Part shown: in pieces, positions 34,168 to 41,646 of the stretch | How the letters are laid out: every line of letters starts with the position of its first letter | How positions within the stretch are numbered: the stretch's first letter is position 1 | Assembly (NCBI RefSeq): GCF_027980145.1 | Contig: NZ_JAMZNK010000001.1 | Span: forward strand, 124,001 to 188,000 | Direction: 5' to 3' | DNA length: 64,000 bases | DNA from: Flavobacterium azizsancarii | GTDB taxonomy: Bacteria; Bacteroidota; Bacteroidia; Flavobacteriales; Flavobacteriaceae | The notes under the pieces: model-generated | What the model saw: only the letters and a program-made list of their open reading frames with translations | What the model was told of the DNA's origin: nothing | The model's database searches: none | Position numbers and translations under genes: made by a program

Positions 34168-35817
34168 TTAAAGATTCAAAATCTGATCTTTAGGATATCT
34201 CACTTTATAACTAATTCTGAATTTCTTATTTTCATTTGGTTTTAGTTGTAATTGCCAGGTCAGAACTCCAATTTCTGTATTTATTTTTGCACCGTCACTT
34301 TGCAATAATTCAACCTCGATTTCTTTATTGGTACTTAACGGATATTGGTCTTTCAGTAACAATTCGACTGCCTCTTTTTTATTATTTCGTACTGTAATGT
34401 CAAAAGTAAAAGTCTGTTCTTTTTTGGTTGATAAAAATTTAGTTCCAGATTTATCCGCTACTTTTTCACGTTTTATAGAGACTTTTTTGTCGCGTCCCAT
34501 GCTTAAGTTTAAAGTGTCGCCAGTTTGGTTGGGTTCTATAAAAGTCTTGCCAACATACATACCTTCAAAAATAATATTGGCTTCTCCCCGCAATAAATTG
34601 TATTTGCTGTAATCTGCAATTTCTGCCAAGAGAAAAGCATCATTTTCAATTTTAGGAACAGCATAAAATTTATAGGAAGCGGGTAGTTTTATCTCTTTTA
34701 ATGAAACACTGTGCACTTTTCCATTTGATAAAATATCATACGGAATATCAATATCAAAAGAAATATTGAGTTGATTTTCTGCTACAGTCGTATAATTAGA
34801 AACCGATGAGCTTTCCATGACAGGAGCAGGAGCCTGGTTGAGTTCGGTAACTGCTTTATCTGCTGAAATTTTGTAAACACTTCCCTGTAGTTGATTTCTT
34901 TTTTTAGTTGCTCCATACCCCATAACAACAACTTCATCATTATATACCTGATTGGCCAGAAACCATGAACTCAATATTGGTGCCTGATTGTTTTGATTAG
35001 GAATACCGCTTGACAAAGTCAGTTTTACTTTTTTCCAGTCAATTCCTGTATTCTGAACAACCTGTGCTTTATACATCATATTAATTGGGGACGTAACACT
35101 TTCGGCGCGTAGGTCGTAAAACGGAGTCCACGTAGCATTATTTGTTAAGTATGAAATGTCTAAAGGAACAGTTCCGGCAACTTCATTCATAACCTGAACG
35201 ATTAGTTTTCCTGAGGAAGTTTTTTCTTCTTTGCTCGTATCAACTTCAAGTTTATTGTTCAGTTTTTGAAGCGTTTCGTTCAGTTTTTGTTGTTTCTCTG
35301 TAAGTGTATTAATCGTATTGGCGATTTCCAGTTGTTTGGTTTTGTAATAGTCAACCATTTTCATTAATTCAGTTACGTTTAAACCTGAATTTACGCCCGA
35401 AATTTGTTGGTTCTTATCTAAAAGCTGAATTGTTTTTGTTTCAGAATTTATCGTGTTATTGACTTTCAGGATTTCTTTCTGAACCAAAACAATACTGTCT
35501 CTTACTCTTTTTAAGGCAGGAGATTTAGTATCGACTTCATATTCTGAGATGTAGTTATTGGTAAACTGAACCGAAAGAACTGTAACTGTAGATGGCGTTC
35601 CTATCTGGATTGAGTTCTCATTCAAGTCCACTGCTACATTTTTTATTACAATTTCGCTTGTTCCTAATGGCAGATTAATATTTGCAGTTTGAGAAATTTC
35701 GGCAGCATTAAAGTATACTGTTGCAGCTTTTACCTTAGCCGTTGTAAAAATTGGTTTTTGTGCAAAGGCAATTGTACCAATTAGGAATAAAACAGTTGTT
35801 GTTATTGTTTTTATCAT
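34168..35817 (-). CDS. DUF4139 / mucoidy-inhibitor-A-like exported protein
   Basis: A 549-aa exported protein (signal TTTVLFLIGTIAFA). The N-terminal region AATVYFNAAEIS-like sheet, a central coiled coil (about residues 110-200), then SYLTNNATWTPFYDLRAES and GIDWKKVKLTLSSGIPNQ match the MuiA/DUF4139 family. Between about residues 290 and 345 is an insertion containing DEVVVMGYGATKKRNQLQGS, which is strikingly like the plug motif of SusC-type receptors. It is the last minus-strand gene of an envelope cluster. Role unknown. Confidence 0.82.
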   Translation of the reverse strand: MIKTITTTVLFLIGTIAFAQKPIFTTAKVKAATVYFNAAEISQTANINLPLGTSEIVIKNVAVDLNENSIQIGTPSTVTVLSVQFTNNYISEYEVDTKSPALKRVRDSIVLVQKEILKVNNTINSETKTIQLLDKNQQISGVNSGLNVTELMKMVDYYKTKQLEIANTINTLTEKQQKLNETLQKLNNKLEVDTSKEEKTSSGKLIVQVMNEVAGTVPLDISYLTNNATWTPFYDLRAESVTSPINMMYKAQVVQNTGIDWKKVKLTLSSGIPNQNNQAPILSSWFLANQVYNDEVVVMGYGATKKRNQLQGSVYKISADKAVTELNQAPAPVMESSSVSNYTTVAENQLNISFDIDIPYDILSNGKVHSVSLKEIKLPASYKFYAVPKIENDAFLLAEIADYSKYNLLRGEANIIFEGMYVGKTFIEPNQTGDTLNLSMGRDKKVSIKREKVADKSGTKFLSTKKEQTFTFDITVRNNKKEAVELLLKDQYPLSTNKEIEVELLQSDGAKINTEIGVLTWQLQLKPNENKKFRISYKVRYPKDQILNL

Positions 35818-35880
35818 GAGGTTATAATTTATATTTATTTGAGAGATATGGATTACAAATAACGGGAATTGAAATGGGTT

Positions 35881-36504
35881 TTAATAGTACATGACAAGAA
35901 TGATTTTCTTTTTAGAATTGTCAATTATTTTTTCAATCACAGTAAAAAAATTTTCATTCACCATCGGACATCCCAAGCTATTACAAATAGGATTTAATTG
36001 TTCTTCAAACGGAATGTCTGAATATTTATGAAGCACGATATTTCGGTCAAAGGCATTGCTGTTAGTTGCATCCAGACCGTATAATTTATAAGCTTTGCCA
36101 AATCTTCCGGAGTAGGAGCTGCCAATAGCATATTTACCCAAAGAACTGCAATTGGAATTGTTGACATTGCTGAATTTTAATTTTCCGGGAATACCGGTTT
36201 CTGATCCGGAGCCATGACCAACCAAGCCTTCGCTAAGTATTTTGTTCTGCTTTAAGTCGTAAATAAAAAACCGGTTTTTTCCAGATTCAATCTTCATGTC
36301 TAAAAAGAAAACAATATCTGAATTGTATTTAGGAGATTTCCCCAAAAAGCTCCTGATTTCAGTTGTCTCGATTTTTAGTTTCTCTTCATAGGAATAAACC
36401 GGTTTTGAAATTTTAATAATTTCTGGCTTTTCTTCATCATTCCTACAGGCAAAACTCACGCCAAAAATTGCGAACGAAAGCAAAAAGAAAATTTTATTTT
36501 TCAT
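35881..36504 (-). CDS. L,D-transpeptidase catalytic-domain lipoprotein
   Basis: A 207-aa lipoprotein (lipobox FGVSFAC). The catalytic part belongs to the murein L,D-transpeptidase YkuD_2 type: GLVGHGSGSETGIPGKLKFS, then SLGKYAIGSSYSGRFGKAYK, RNIVLHKYSD with the His near 155, and NSLGCPMVNENFF with the nucleophile Cys near 175. It should cross-link or trim peptidoglycan stems. It starts 16 bases after the VWA gene and is probably in its operon. Confidence 0.87.
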   Translation of the reverse strand: MKNKIFFLLSFAIFGVSFACRNDEEKPEIIKISKPVYSYEEKLKIETTEIRSFLGKSPKYNSDIVFFLDMKIESGKNRFFIYDLKQNKILSEGLVGHGSGSETGIPGKLKFSNVNNSNCSSLGKYAIGSSYSGRFGKAYKLYGLDATNSNAFDRNIVLHKYSDIPFEEQLNPICNSLGCPMVNENFFTVIEKIIDNSKKKIILVMYY

Positions 36505-36520
36505 GTTTAAGAATGGTTTT

Positions 36521-37672
36521 TTATTTCTCGACCGTATATCCTTTTACTTTTGCAAAGCCAATGATGGAGGTATTAATAGCGTTGCCTATATCATCTTGTT
36601 TTTTTGTCTTTTTTGCTTCCATATCAATATACTGCTGACGTTTTTTGCCCAGTTCACCAATCTCTTTCTGAATGTTTTCCCTTTCTTTAGTCTTTTGAGC
36701 TACGATTGTTTTTATTTCGGCTTCAGACTTATTCTGAAGTTCTTTAGGCAATTCCTCTTTTTTTATTTTTGAAATAGCAGTTTTATCATCTTTGACTTTA
36801 TCAACCAAATCCCAGCTTTCATTTTTATATACTGCTTTTGATTTGCTTACGGCACGTTCTGCATAATTGGATGCAGAAACTTTCTGCGCATTTTTGTCCT
36901 GTGTTTCCTGGTTCATTTTTTTTGCAGAACCTTTTGAGCCGTAACTGATATAGGTCTTATTGATTTTTTCGTTGCATTTTGTAATTTCATCATCATACGG
37001 AGTCGCGATGTAGCGTACAGTTTCGTTAGAATCAATATTAAAATATTTCCCTTTTCCGTAATCGGCACCGTTTTTCCAGAGTTCATTTATGCCCTGCGTT
37101 TTATCTCCGCAATAAATCGTATTTACATAAATATCATTCTTTAAAGCATTGCTGATTGCCTCTTTGTAATTGATATTGCCCTGATTAAAATCTTCGTTTC
37201 CTGCAATATAAATTAGCTTCATATTATTGTTGTCTTTCGCCCATTTTAATTGTTTGGTTGCATCCTGAATCACAGCTCCGCAATATTCGTTACCACCATT
37301 GGTGCTTAGGGAAAATAATTTCTCAGAAATCAAATCCAGATCTGTCGAAAGAGGTGCTATTTGTCGGATATAATTAGATTGTTTAGACAATCCGTCGTTT
37401 CCATATTCATATAAGGCAATTTCGATATCAGGTGATTTTCCATCGTATTTTAAGGTTGTTAACGTATTTACGATATTCCAAAGTCTTGATTTTGCCTGAT
37501 CGATAAGTCCATCCATACTACTCGAAGTATCTAGTAATAATGCGACCTGTATTTTGGTTTTTTCAGCTATTGGTTTTTCAATTTTGGTGTTTTTATTTGA
37601 ATTTGTATTGTGGCTGTTTGCAAAAGAGAATACCGTTATCAAAAGCGCCGGGATAAGAAGAGTAGTTTTCAT
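36521..37672 (-). CDS. VWA-domain exported protein
   Basis: A 383-aa exported protein (signal TTLLIPALLITVFSFA). The von Willebrand A domain starts with VALLLDTSSSMDGLIDQAKS (MIDAS, near residue 47), continues with YIAGNEDFNQGNINYKEA near 150 and DIYVNTIYCGDK near 180. The C-terminal third is a charged coiled coil (KTKERENIQKEIGELGKKR). Such proteins usually bind a partner through metal. Upstream are a TAAGTTTG box and a paired direct repeat resembling a LytTR site. Confidence 0.85.
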   Translation of the reverse strand: MKTTLLIPALLITVFSFANSHNTNSNKNTKIEKPIAEKTKIQVALLLDTSSSMDGLIDQAKSRLWNIVNTLTTLKYDGKSPDIEIALYEYGNDGLSKQSNYIRQIAPLSTDLDLISEKLFSLSTNGGNEYCGAVIQDATKQLKWAKDNNNMKLIYIAGNEDFNQGNINYKEAISNALKNDIYVNTIYCGDKTQGINELWKNGADYGKGKYFNIDSNETVRYIATPYDDEITKCNEKINKTYISYGSKGSAKKMNQETQDKNAQKVSASNYAERAVSKSKAVYKNESWDLVDKVKDDKTAISKIKKEELPKELQNKSEAEIKTIVAQKTKERENIQKEIGELGKKRQQYIDMEAKKTKKQDDIGNAINTSIIGFAKVKGYTVEK

Positions 37673-37703
37673 GATTTCGAGTTTTTAATTGTTGATTACA
37701 GAC

Positions 37704-37711
37704 CAAACTTA
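37704..37711 (-). promoter_or_regulatory. VWA gene -7 box TAAGTTTG
   Basis: A perfect TAnnTTTG on the minus strand, 31 bases before the ATG of the VWA gene. The direct-repeat operator begins 30 bases further upstream. Confidence 0.6.
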
Positions 37712-37741
37712 AAAACTTAAAAAGCACTTTTTTCAGACAAA

Positions 37742-37771
37742 TGGTGAAACCGTATTTTGACTTGGTGAAAT
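37742..37771. promoter_or_regulatory. Candidate LytTR operator 1 (upstream of the VWA gene)
   Basis: Direct repeats TGGTGAAAC (37742-37750) and TGGTGAAAT (37763-37771), period 21, spacer 12. LytTR regulators bind two imperfect 9-bp direct repeats spaced 12-13 bases. The site ends 30 bases upstream of the VWA -7 box. Confidence 0.55.
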
Positions 37772-37782
37772 GCGCCTGAGGA

Positions 37783-38748
37783 TTAATGGTTTTGTTTGAC
37801 CGTATTCATATTCAGGGTTTTTAAATCGCCATTTGGGGTAACCAGAATAAATTCTTTATCTGTTTTCGAAGTCTGCTTCTTTTCTCTGGTAATCGCTATT
37901 TTGACTTCGTATTGTATTTGAATAACGGGTTCTGATACAATGGGATTGATTACAAAATCAAATTCTTTATTCATGACTGGCTGATAATAAAGGGTAACAG
38001 ATTTATTAAGCTGATTAATGTTGGCCGCTTTTTTTAAGTTTAAGGAAGAACTATTGTAAGCTTCATACGATTTGTACATTTCTACAGGTAAGTTGACGAT
38101 ATAATCATCTGCAATTCTTTTTTCAGCATTCGTAAATGTTTCTCCAAGCAAAAATTCATAATTTTTTACTTTTTCCAGAATCATAAGTTTTGCTTTGTTC
38201 ATCATTTCTTTCTTAATTGTTTCCAATGTAGAGGAGAAATAATCAACCCTGACCAGATCATATATTTCATTGTTGGATAAAATCGAGATAAATTCATTAA
38301 GCTGATTAGGGTCAGAGTATTTTATATGAATGCTTTTCTTTAACTCAAATCCCGCTGGGACTTCGTTATAGGTTTTACGATTAAAAATCTTTTTTTCTGC
38401 TTCGTATTCATAAAGGGGAACAAACGAAATCATATCGACAAAAGTTTCTGCACCTTTTTTAAGTTTGATTTCATTGAATGATTGCGTAATTCTTTGGTCA
38501 ATTAATTCATTTACTTCCTTGGCCGTTTTACCGGTCTGGGTTATGCTGAAAATTGCTGTATACGCATCTGCTTTTACGTTTGCAAGCCCTTTTATGCTTA
38601 CTATAATATCAGCATTTACCGGAAAATTTATATCAATTGTATTGTTGTTATAAGATTGCCGTTGCTGATAATTAATATTTCCTGAAACCTGAGAAATTAT
38701 AAAGGAGGAAAATAATAGGGTTATAGAAGTGAATAATAGTTTTTTCAT
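37783..38748 (-). CDS. SIMPL (DUF541) domain exported protein
   Basis: A 321-aa exported protein (signal SITLLFSSFIISQVSG). The SIMPL/DUF541 fold is seen in IIVSIKGLANVKADAYTAIF near residue 49, the repeated strand-helix pairs, and the ITQTGKTAKEVNELIDQR helix near 72-89. Family members are periplasmic or outer-membrane proteins, some linked to oxidative stress. It is divergent from the sensor kinase gene; a TACATTTG box and a LytTR-like repeat lie in the shared region. Confidence 0.8.
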   Translation of the reverse strand: MKKLLFTSITLLFSSFIISQVSGNINYQQRQSYNNNTIDINFPVNADIIVSIKGLANVKADAYTAIFSITQTGKTAKEVNELIDQRITQSFNEIKLKKGAETFVDMISFVPLYEYEAEKKIFNRKTYNEVPAGFELKKSIHIKYSDPNQLNEFISILSNNEIYDLVRVDYFSSTLETIKKEMMNKAKLMILEKVKNYEFLLGETFTNAEKRIADDYIVNLPVEMYKSYEAYNSSSLNLKKAANINQLNKSVTLYYQPVMNKEFDFVINPIVSEPVIQIQYEVKIAITREKKQTSKTDKEFILVTPNGDLKTLNMNTVKQNH

Positions 38749-38771
38749 AATTATAGTTTTAAATTAAGGGT

Positions 38772-38779
38772 CAAATGTA
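38772..38779 (-). promoter_or_regulatory. SIMPL gene -7 box TACATTTG
   Basis: A perfect TAnnTTTG on the minus strand, 23 bases before the SIMPL gene start. The repeat operator ends 29 bases upstream of it. Confidence 0.6.
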
Positions 38780-38808
38780 TTGAAGGAAAAAACGTATTTT
38801 TGACAGAA

Positions 38809-38839
38809 TGGGTCAACGGGTCATTTGACTTGGTGAAAC
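38809..38839. promoter_or_regulatory. Candidate LytTR operator 2 (SIMPL / kinase intergenic)
   Basis: Direct repeats TGGGTCAAC (38809-38817) and TGGTGAAAC (38831-38839), period 22, spacer 13. The second unit is identical to the first unit of operator 1, and the distance to the -7 box is the same within one base. Confidence 0.55.
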
Positions 38840-38894
38840 TTATAGGATAGAAATTTGAAATTAGGTTACTTTACATTCTCAAAATAACTTATTT

Positions 38895-40700
38895 GTGAAA
38901 CGTCATTTATTAATTAGTTTTAGTCTGCTTTTAGTGCTATTGATTCCACATTCAATAACAGCACAGTCAGCTCCTGTACAGAAAAGCGAAAAAAGCAAAC
39001 AAGTTAAAATTAGTAAAGTCGCAGAAGATTTGTCTAATTCATTAGATGCAAATGACGAAGCAAAAATTGCCCAGAATTATGAACGTCTGGCCAATGAGTT
39101 TGTCAATAAAGGTGATAATGCGAAAGCCGAAGATTATTATAAAAGAGCGCTTACCAGTTACACAAAATTAAAGTTAGTCGACGATAAAACCCGTGTAACG
39201 AGGAGCCTTGCCAAAGTACAGGAAAATCAAAAAAACTTTGAGTCAGCGATTAAAAATTATGAAGTAGCGGGTTCATTAGCAAATGATGCGGTCGATGAAA
39301 AAATAAACCTTAATGATGCTAATCGCTTGCGTACGCAGGCAAGTCCGGCTGTACAGGCAGGATATGTAAACTCGAATATTAAGTTACTTAAAAAAGATAA
39401 TAAAACCGATGAAGTTGCAGCGGCCTACGTTCAGAAAGCAGAAAATTCTTTGCAGCAAATGGATAAAGCAGTAGCGATTGAAAGTTATAATAAAGCACTG
39501 GTTTACGCCAAAGATAAACCGGAAGAGGTTATTAAAATCAAAAATGAAATAGCAAAAGTATATGCAGCAGATAATCAGTTTGACGCAGCAATAGGAATCA
39601 ATGAAAAATTGTTGACCGAAGCGGTGAAAAATCAGGATTTTAATACCCAAATAAAACAGCTGCAATCGCTGGCAAAACTTTATTTTAAAAAAGAAGAACC
39701 TAAAAAAGCAGTTGTATCACTGAAAGAAGCATATGATTTAGCCTCAAAAAACGGGTGTTCTGCTGAGGCAAAGAAAAGTTTATCAGCCTTAATTCAGTAT
39801 TACAAAACCAAAGGAGACGATAAAGAAAGTATTGCTTTATATGAAAATTTTTTTGACAACTTTGATAAATTGATTCAATCAGATACTACTTTAATCGATG
39901 CCAAAACGTTTCAGGTTACTGAAGATAAAATCCGTCAGCTAGAAAAAGAAAAAACCTTAAAAGATGAATTGATTACAAAGAAAAACACCTTTAACTATTT
40001 TCTTTTGGGGTCAATTTTATTGCTTTTGCTTTTGTTCTTCTTTATTGTAAAAGCATTGTATTCGATAAAAACGAAGAACAAGGAAATTGCTTTACAATCG
40101 CTCCGACGCGAAATGAATCCACATTTTATTTTTAATAGTCTGAATAGTGTAAATCAGTTTATTTCGGAAAATAAAGAATTAGAAGCCAATAAATACCTTA
40201 CTTCCTATTCGAATCTAATGCGCAATATGATGGAAAATTCTAATAAGGATTTCATCTCATTGGATAAGGAAGTTGAACAGCTGAAAAAGTATTTGGATTT
40301 AGAACATTTACGTTTTGAGGATAAATTTGATTTTAAAATTAGTGTTGACGAAACTCTGGATACAGAAACGGTTTTGATCCCGAATATGATTATTCAGCCA
40401 CATCTCGAAAATGCTATTTGGCACGGATTGCGTTATCTCGACAAAAAAGGATTTTTGCATCTTAATTTTCAGTTTGCAGCAGGAAAAGTTGTTGTGATTA
40501 TAGAAGATAACGGGATTGGCTTAACCAAAAGCCGTGAGCTAAAAACAAGTAATCAAAAAGTACATGAATCCCGTGGATTAAGTAATACGAAGGAACGAAT
40601 TGGTTTGCTGAATGAATTGTATAAAAAGAACATCTCTTTTGAAATTACAGAAAAAGAAATGCCTGAAACTGGTACAATTGTTCGAATTATTTTCCTTTAA
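38895..40700 (+). CDS. LytS-type sensor histidine kinase with TPR sensor
   Basis: A 601-aa membrane kinase. A signal/anchor (FSLLLVLLIPHSITA) precedes a periplasmic TPR region of about 330 residues (AKAEDYYKRALTSYTKL, AVAIESYNKALVYAK). The membrane helix is FLLGSILLLLLLFFFIVKAL near residue 372. The His_kinase box is LRREMNPHFIFNSLNSVNQF, with phospho-His near residue 413, and the ATPase shows QPHLENAIWHGL, IIEDNGIGL and RGLSNTKERIGL. It pairs with the LytTR regulator 10 bases downstream. Confidence 0.93.
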   Translation: MKRHLLISFSLLLVLLIPHSITAQSAPVQKSEKSKQVKISKVAEDLSNSLDANDEAKIAQNYERLANEFVNKGDNAKAEDYYKRALTSYTKLKLVDDKTRVTRSLAKVQENQKNFESAIKNYEVAGSLANDAVDEKINLNDANRLRTQASPAVQAGYVNSNIKLLKKDNKTDEVAAAYVQKAENSLQQMDKAVAIESYNKALVYAKDKPEEVIKIKNEIAKVYAADNQFDAAIGINEKLLTEAVKNQDFNTQIKQLQSLAKLYFKKEEPKKAVVSLKEAYDLASKNGCSAEAKKSLSALIQYYKTKGDDKESIALYENFFDNFDKLIQSDTTLIDAKTFQVTEDKIRQLEKEKTLKDELITKKNTFNYFLLGSILLLLLLFFFIVKALYSIKTKNKEIALQSLRREMNPHFIFNSLNSVNQFISENKELEANKYLTSYSNLMRNMMENSNKDFISLDKEVEQLKKYLDLEHLRFEDKFDFKISVDETLDTETVLIPNMIIQPHLENAIWHGLRYLDKKGFLHLNFQFAAGKVVVIIEDNGIGLTKSRELKTSNQKVHESRGLSNTKERIGLLNELYKKNISFEITEKEMPETGTIVRIIFL

Positions 40701-40710
40701 TAGATAAATT

Positions 40711-41460
40711 ATGATGACTTTTCAAAAGATAAAAAGTGTAATTGTCGAAGATGAACTTGCGGCGCGCGAAGTACTCAAAAATTATTTGAGTAAATATTGT
40801 CCGCAGGTCGAAGTTATTGGTGAAGCACAAAATATAAAAGAAGCTGTGCCATTATTGCATGAATTACAGCCGCAATTGGTTTTTCTGGATGTAGAAATGC
40901 CTTTTGGGAATGCTTTTGATGTACTGGAAGCTTGTAAGGATTTGCATTTTGAAACCATATTTGTAACTGCTTTTTCTGAGTATTCATTAAAAGCGCTAAA
41001 TCAAAGTGCGGCTTATTATCTCCTGAAACCCATTAGTATCGAAGAGTTGATTGTCGCAGTAAATAAAGTGCATCATCAGGTCATGAACCATGAAATCTTT
41101 AACAGAAATAAGATAATCGTCGAAAACTTTCACGAAACCAAACCTGAAAAACAACAGGTAATCCTGCCAACATTAGAAGGTTTTGAAGTGGTTAAAATGG
41201 AAGAAATAGTTCGATTGAAAGGTAATGGAAACTTTACAGATTTATATCTAAACAACGGAAACAAGAAAATGGTCTGCAGGTTCCTGAAACATTTTTCAGA
41301 GATATTGCCTTTGCCATTTATACGGGTTCATAAGTCGCATATTATCAATATGAATTGCGTGAAATCCTATAATAAAGGTGGAATCGTGACCCTAAATGAC
41401 GGAGCTGAAATCGAAGTTTCATCGACTTATAAGGAAGATTTTTTAAAGATTTTTAAATGA
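40711..41460 (+). CDS. LytTR-family response regulator
   Basis: A 249-aa two-component regulator. The receiver has the acidic pocket VIVEDELAA, the phospho-Asp in LVFLDVEMPFGNAF near residue 60 and the Lys in YYLLKPIS near 108. The LytTR DNA-binding domain runs from EEIVRLKGNGNFTDLYLNN near 167 through PFIRVHKSHIINMNCVKSY near 210 to the end. It binds paired direct repeats; two candidates lie at 37742-37771 and 38809-38839. Confidence 0.94.
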   Translation: MMTFQKIKSVIVEDELAAREVLKNYLSKYCPQVEVIGEAQNIKEAVPLLHELQPQLVFLDVEMPFGNAFDVLEACKDLHFETIFVTAFSEYSLKALNQSAAYYLLKPISIEELIVAVNKVHHQVMNHEIFNRNKIIVENFHETKPEKQQVILPTLEGFEVVKMEEIVRLKGNGNFTDLYLNNGNKKMVCRFLKHFSEILPLPFIRVHKSHIINMNCVKSYNKGGIVTLNDGAEIEVSSTYKEDFLKIFK

Positions 41461-41477
41461 GGTTTTTGCCGCGAAGG

Positions 41478-41637
41478 CACTAAGGCACAAAGATTTTCTT
41501 CTCATTTTATGTCATCCTGACGCAGGAAGGATCACACGCGAAACTCGACAAAGATTGTGTTTTCGTTGCGGAGCTCTTTTGTGATCCTTCCTGCGTCAGG
41601 ATGACAATATTGGCTATAAAAACTTTGTGCCTTAGTG
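41478..41637. repeat. Nested perfect inverted repeats (15-bp outer, 26-bp inner)
   Basis: Outer arms CACTAAGGCACAAAG at 41478-41492 and 41623-41637 are perfect complements. Inner arms at 41511-41536 and 41580-41605 are 26-bp perfect complements (GTCATCCTGACGCAGGAAGG then ATCACA), around a 43-base loop. It lies between the convergent regulator and transglycosylase genes and is the best example of a repeat family also seen at 20626, 32663 and 60933. Confidence 0.9.
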
Positions 41638-41646
41638 GAAAATAGT

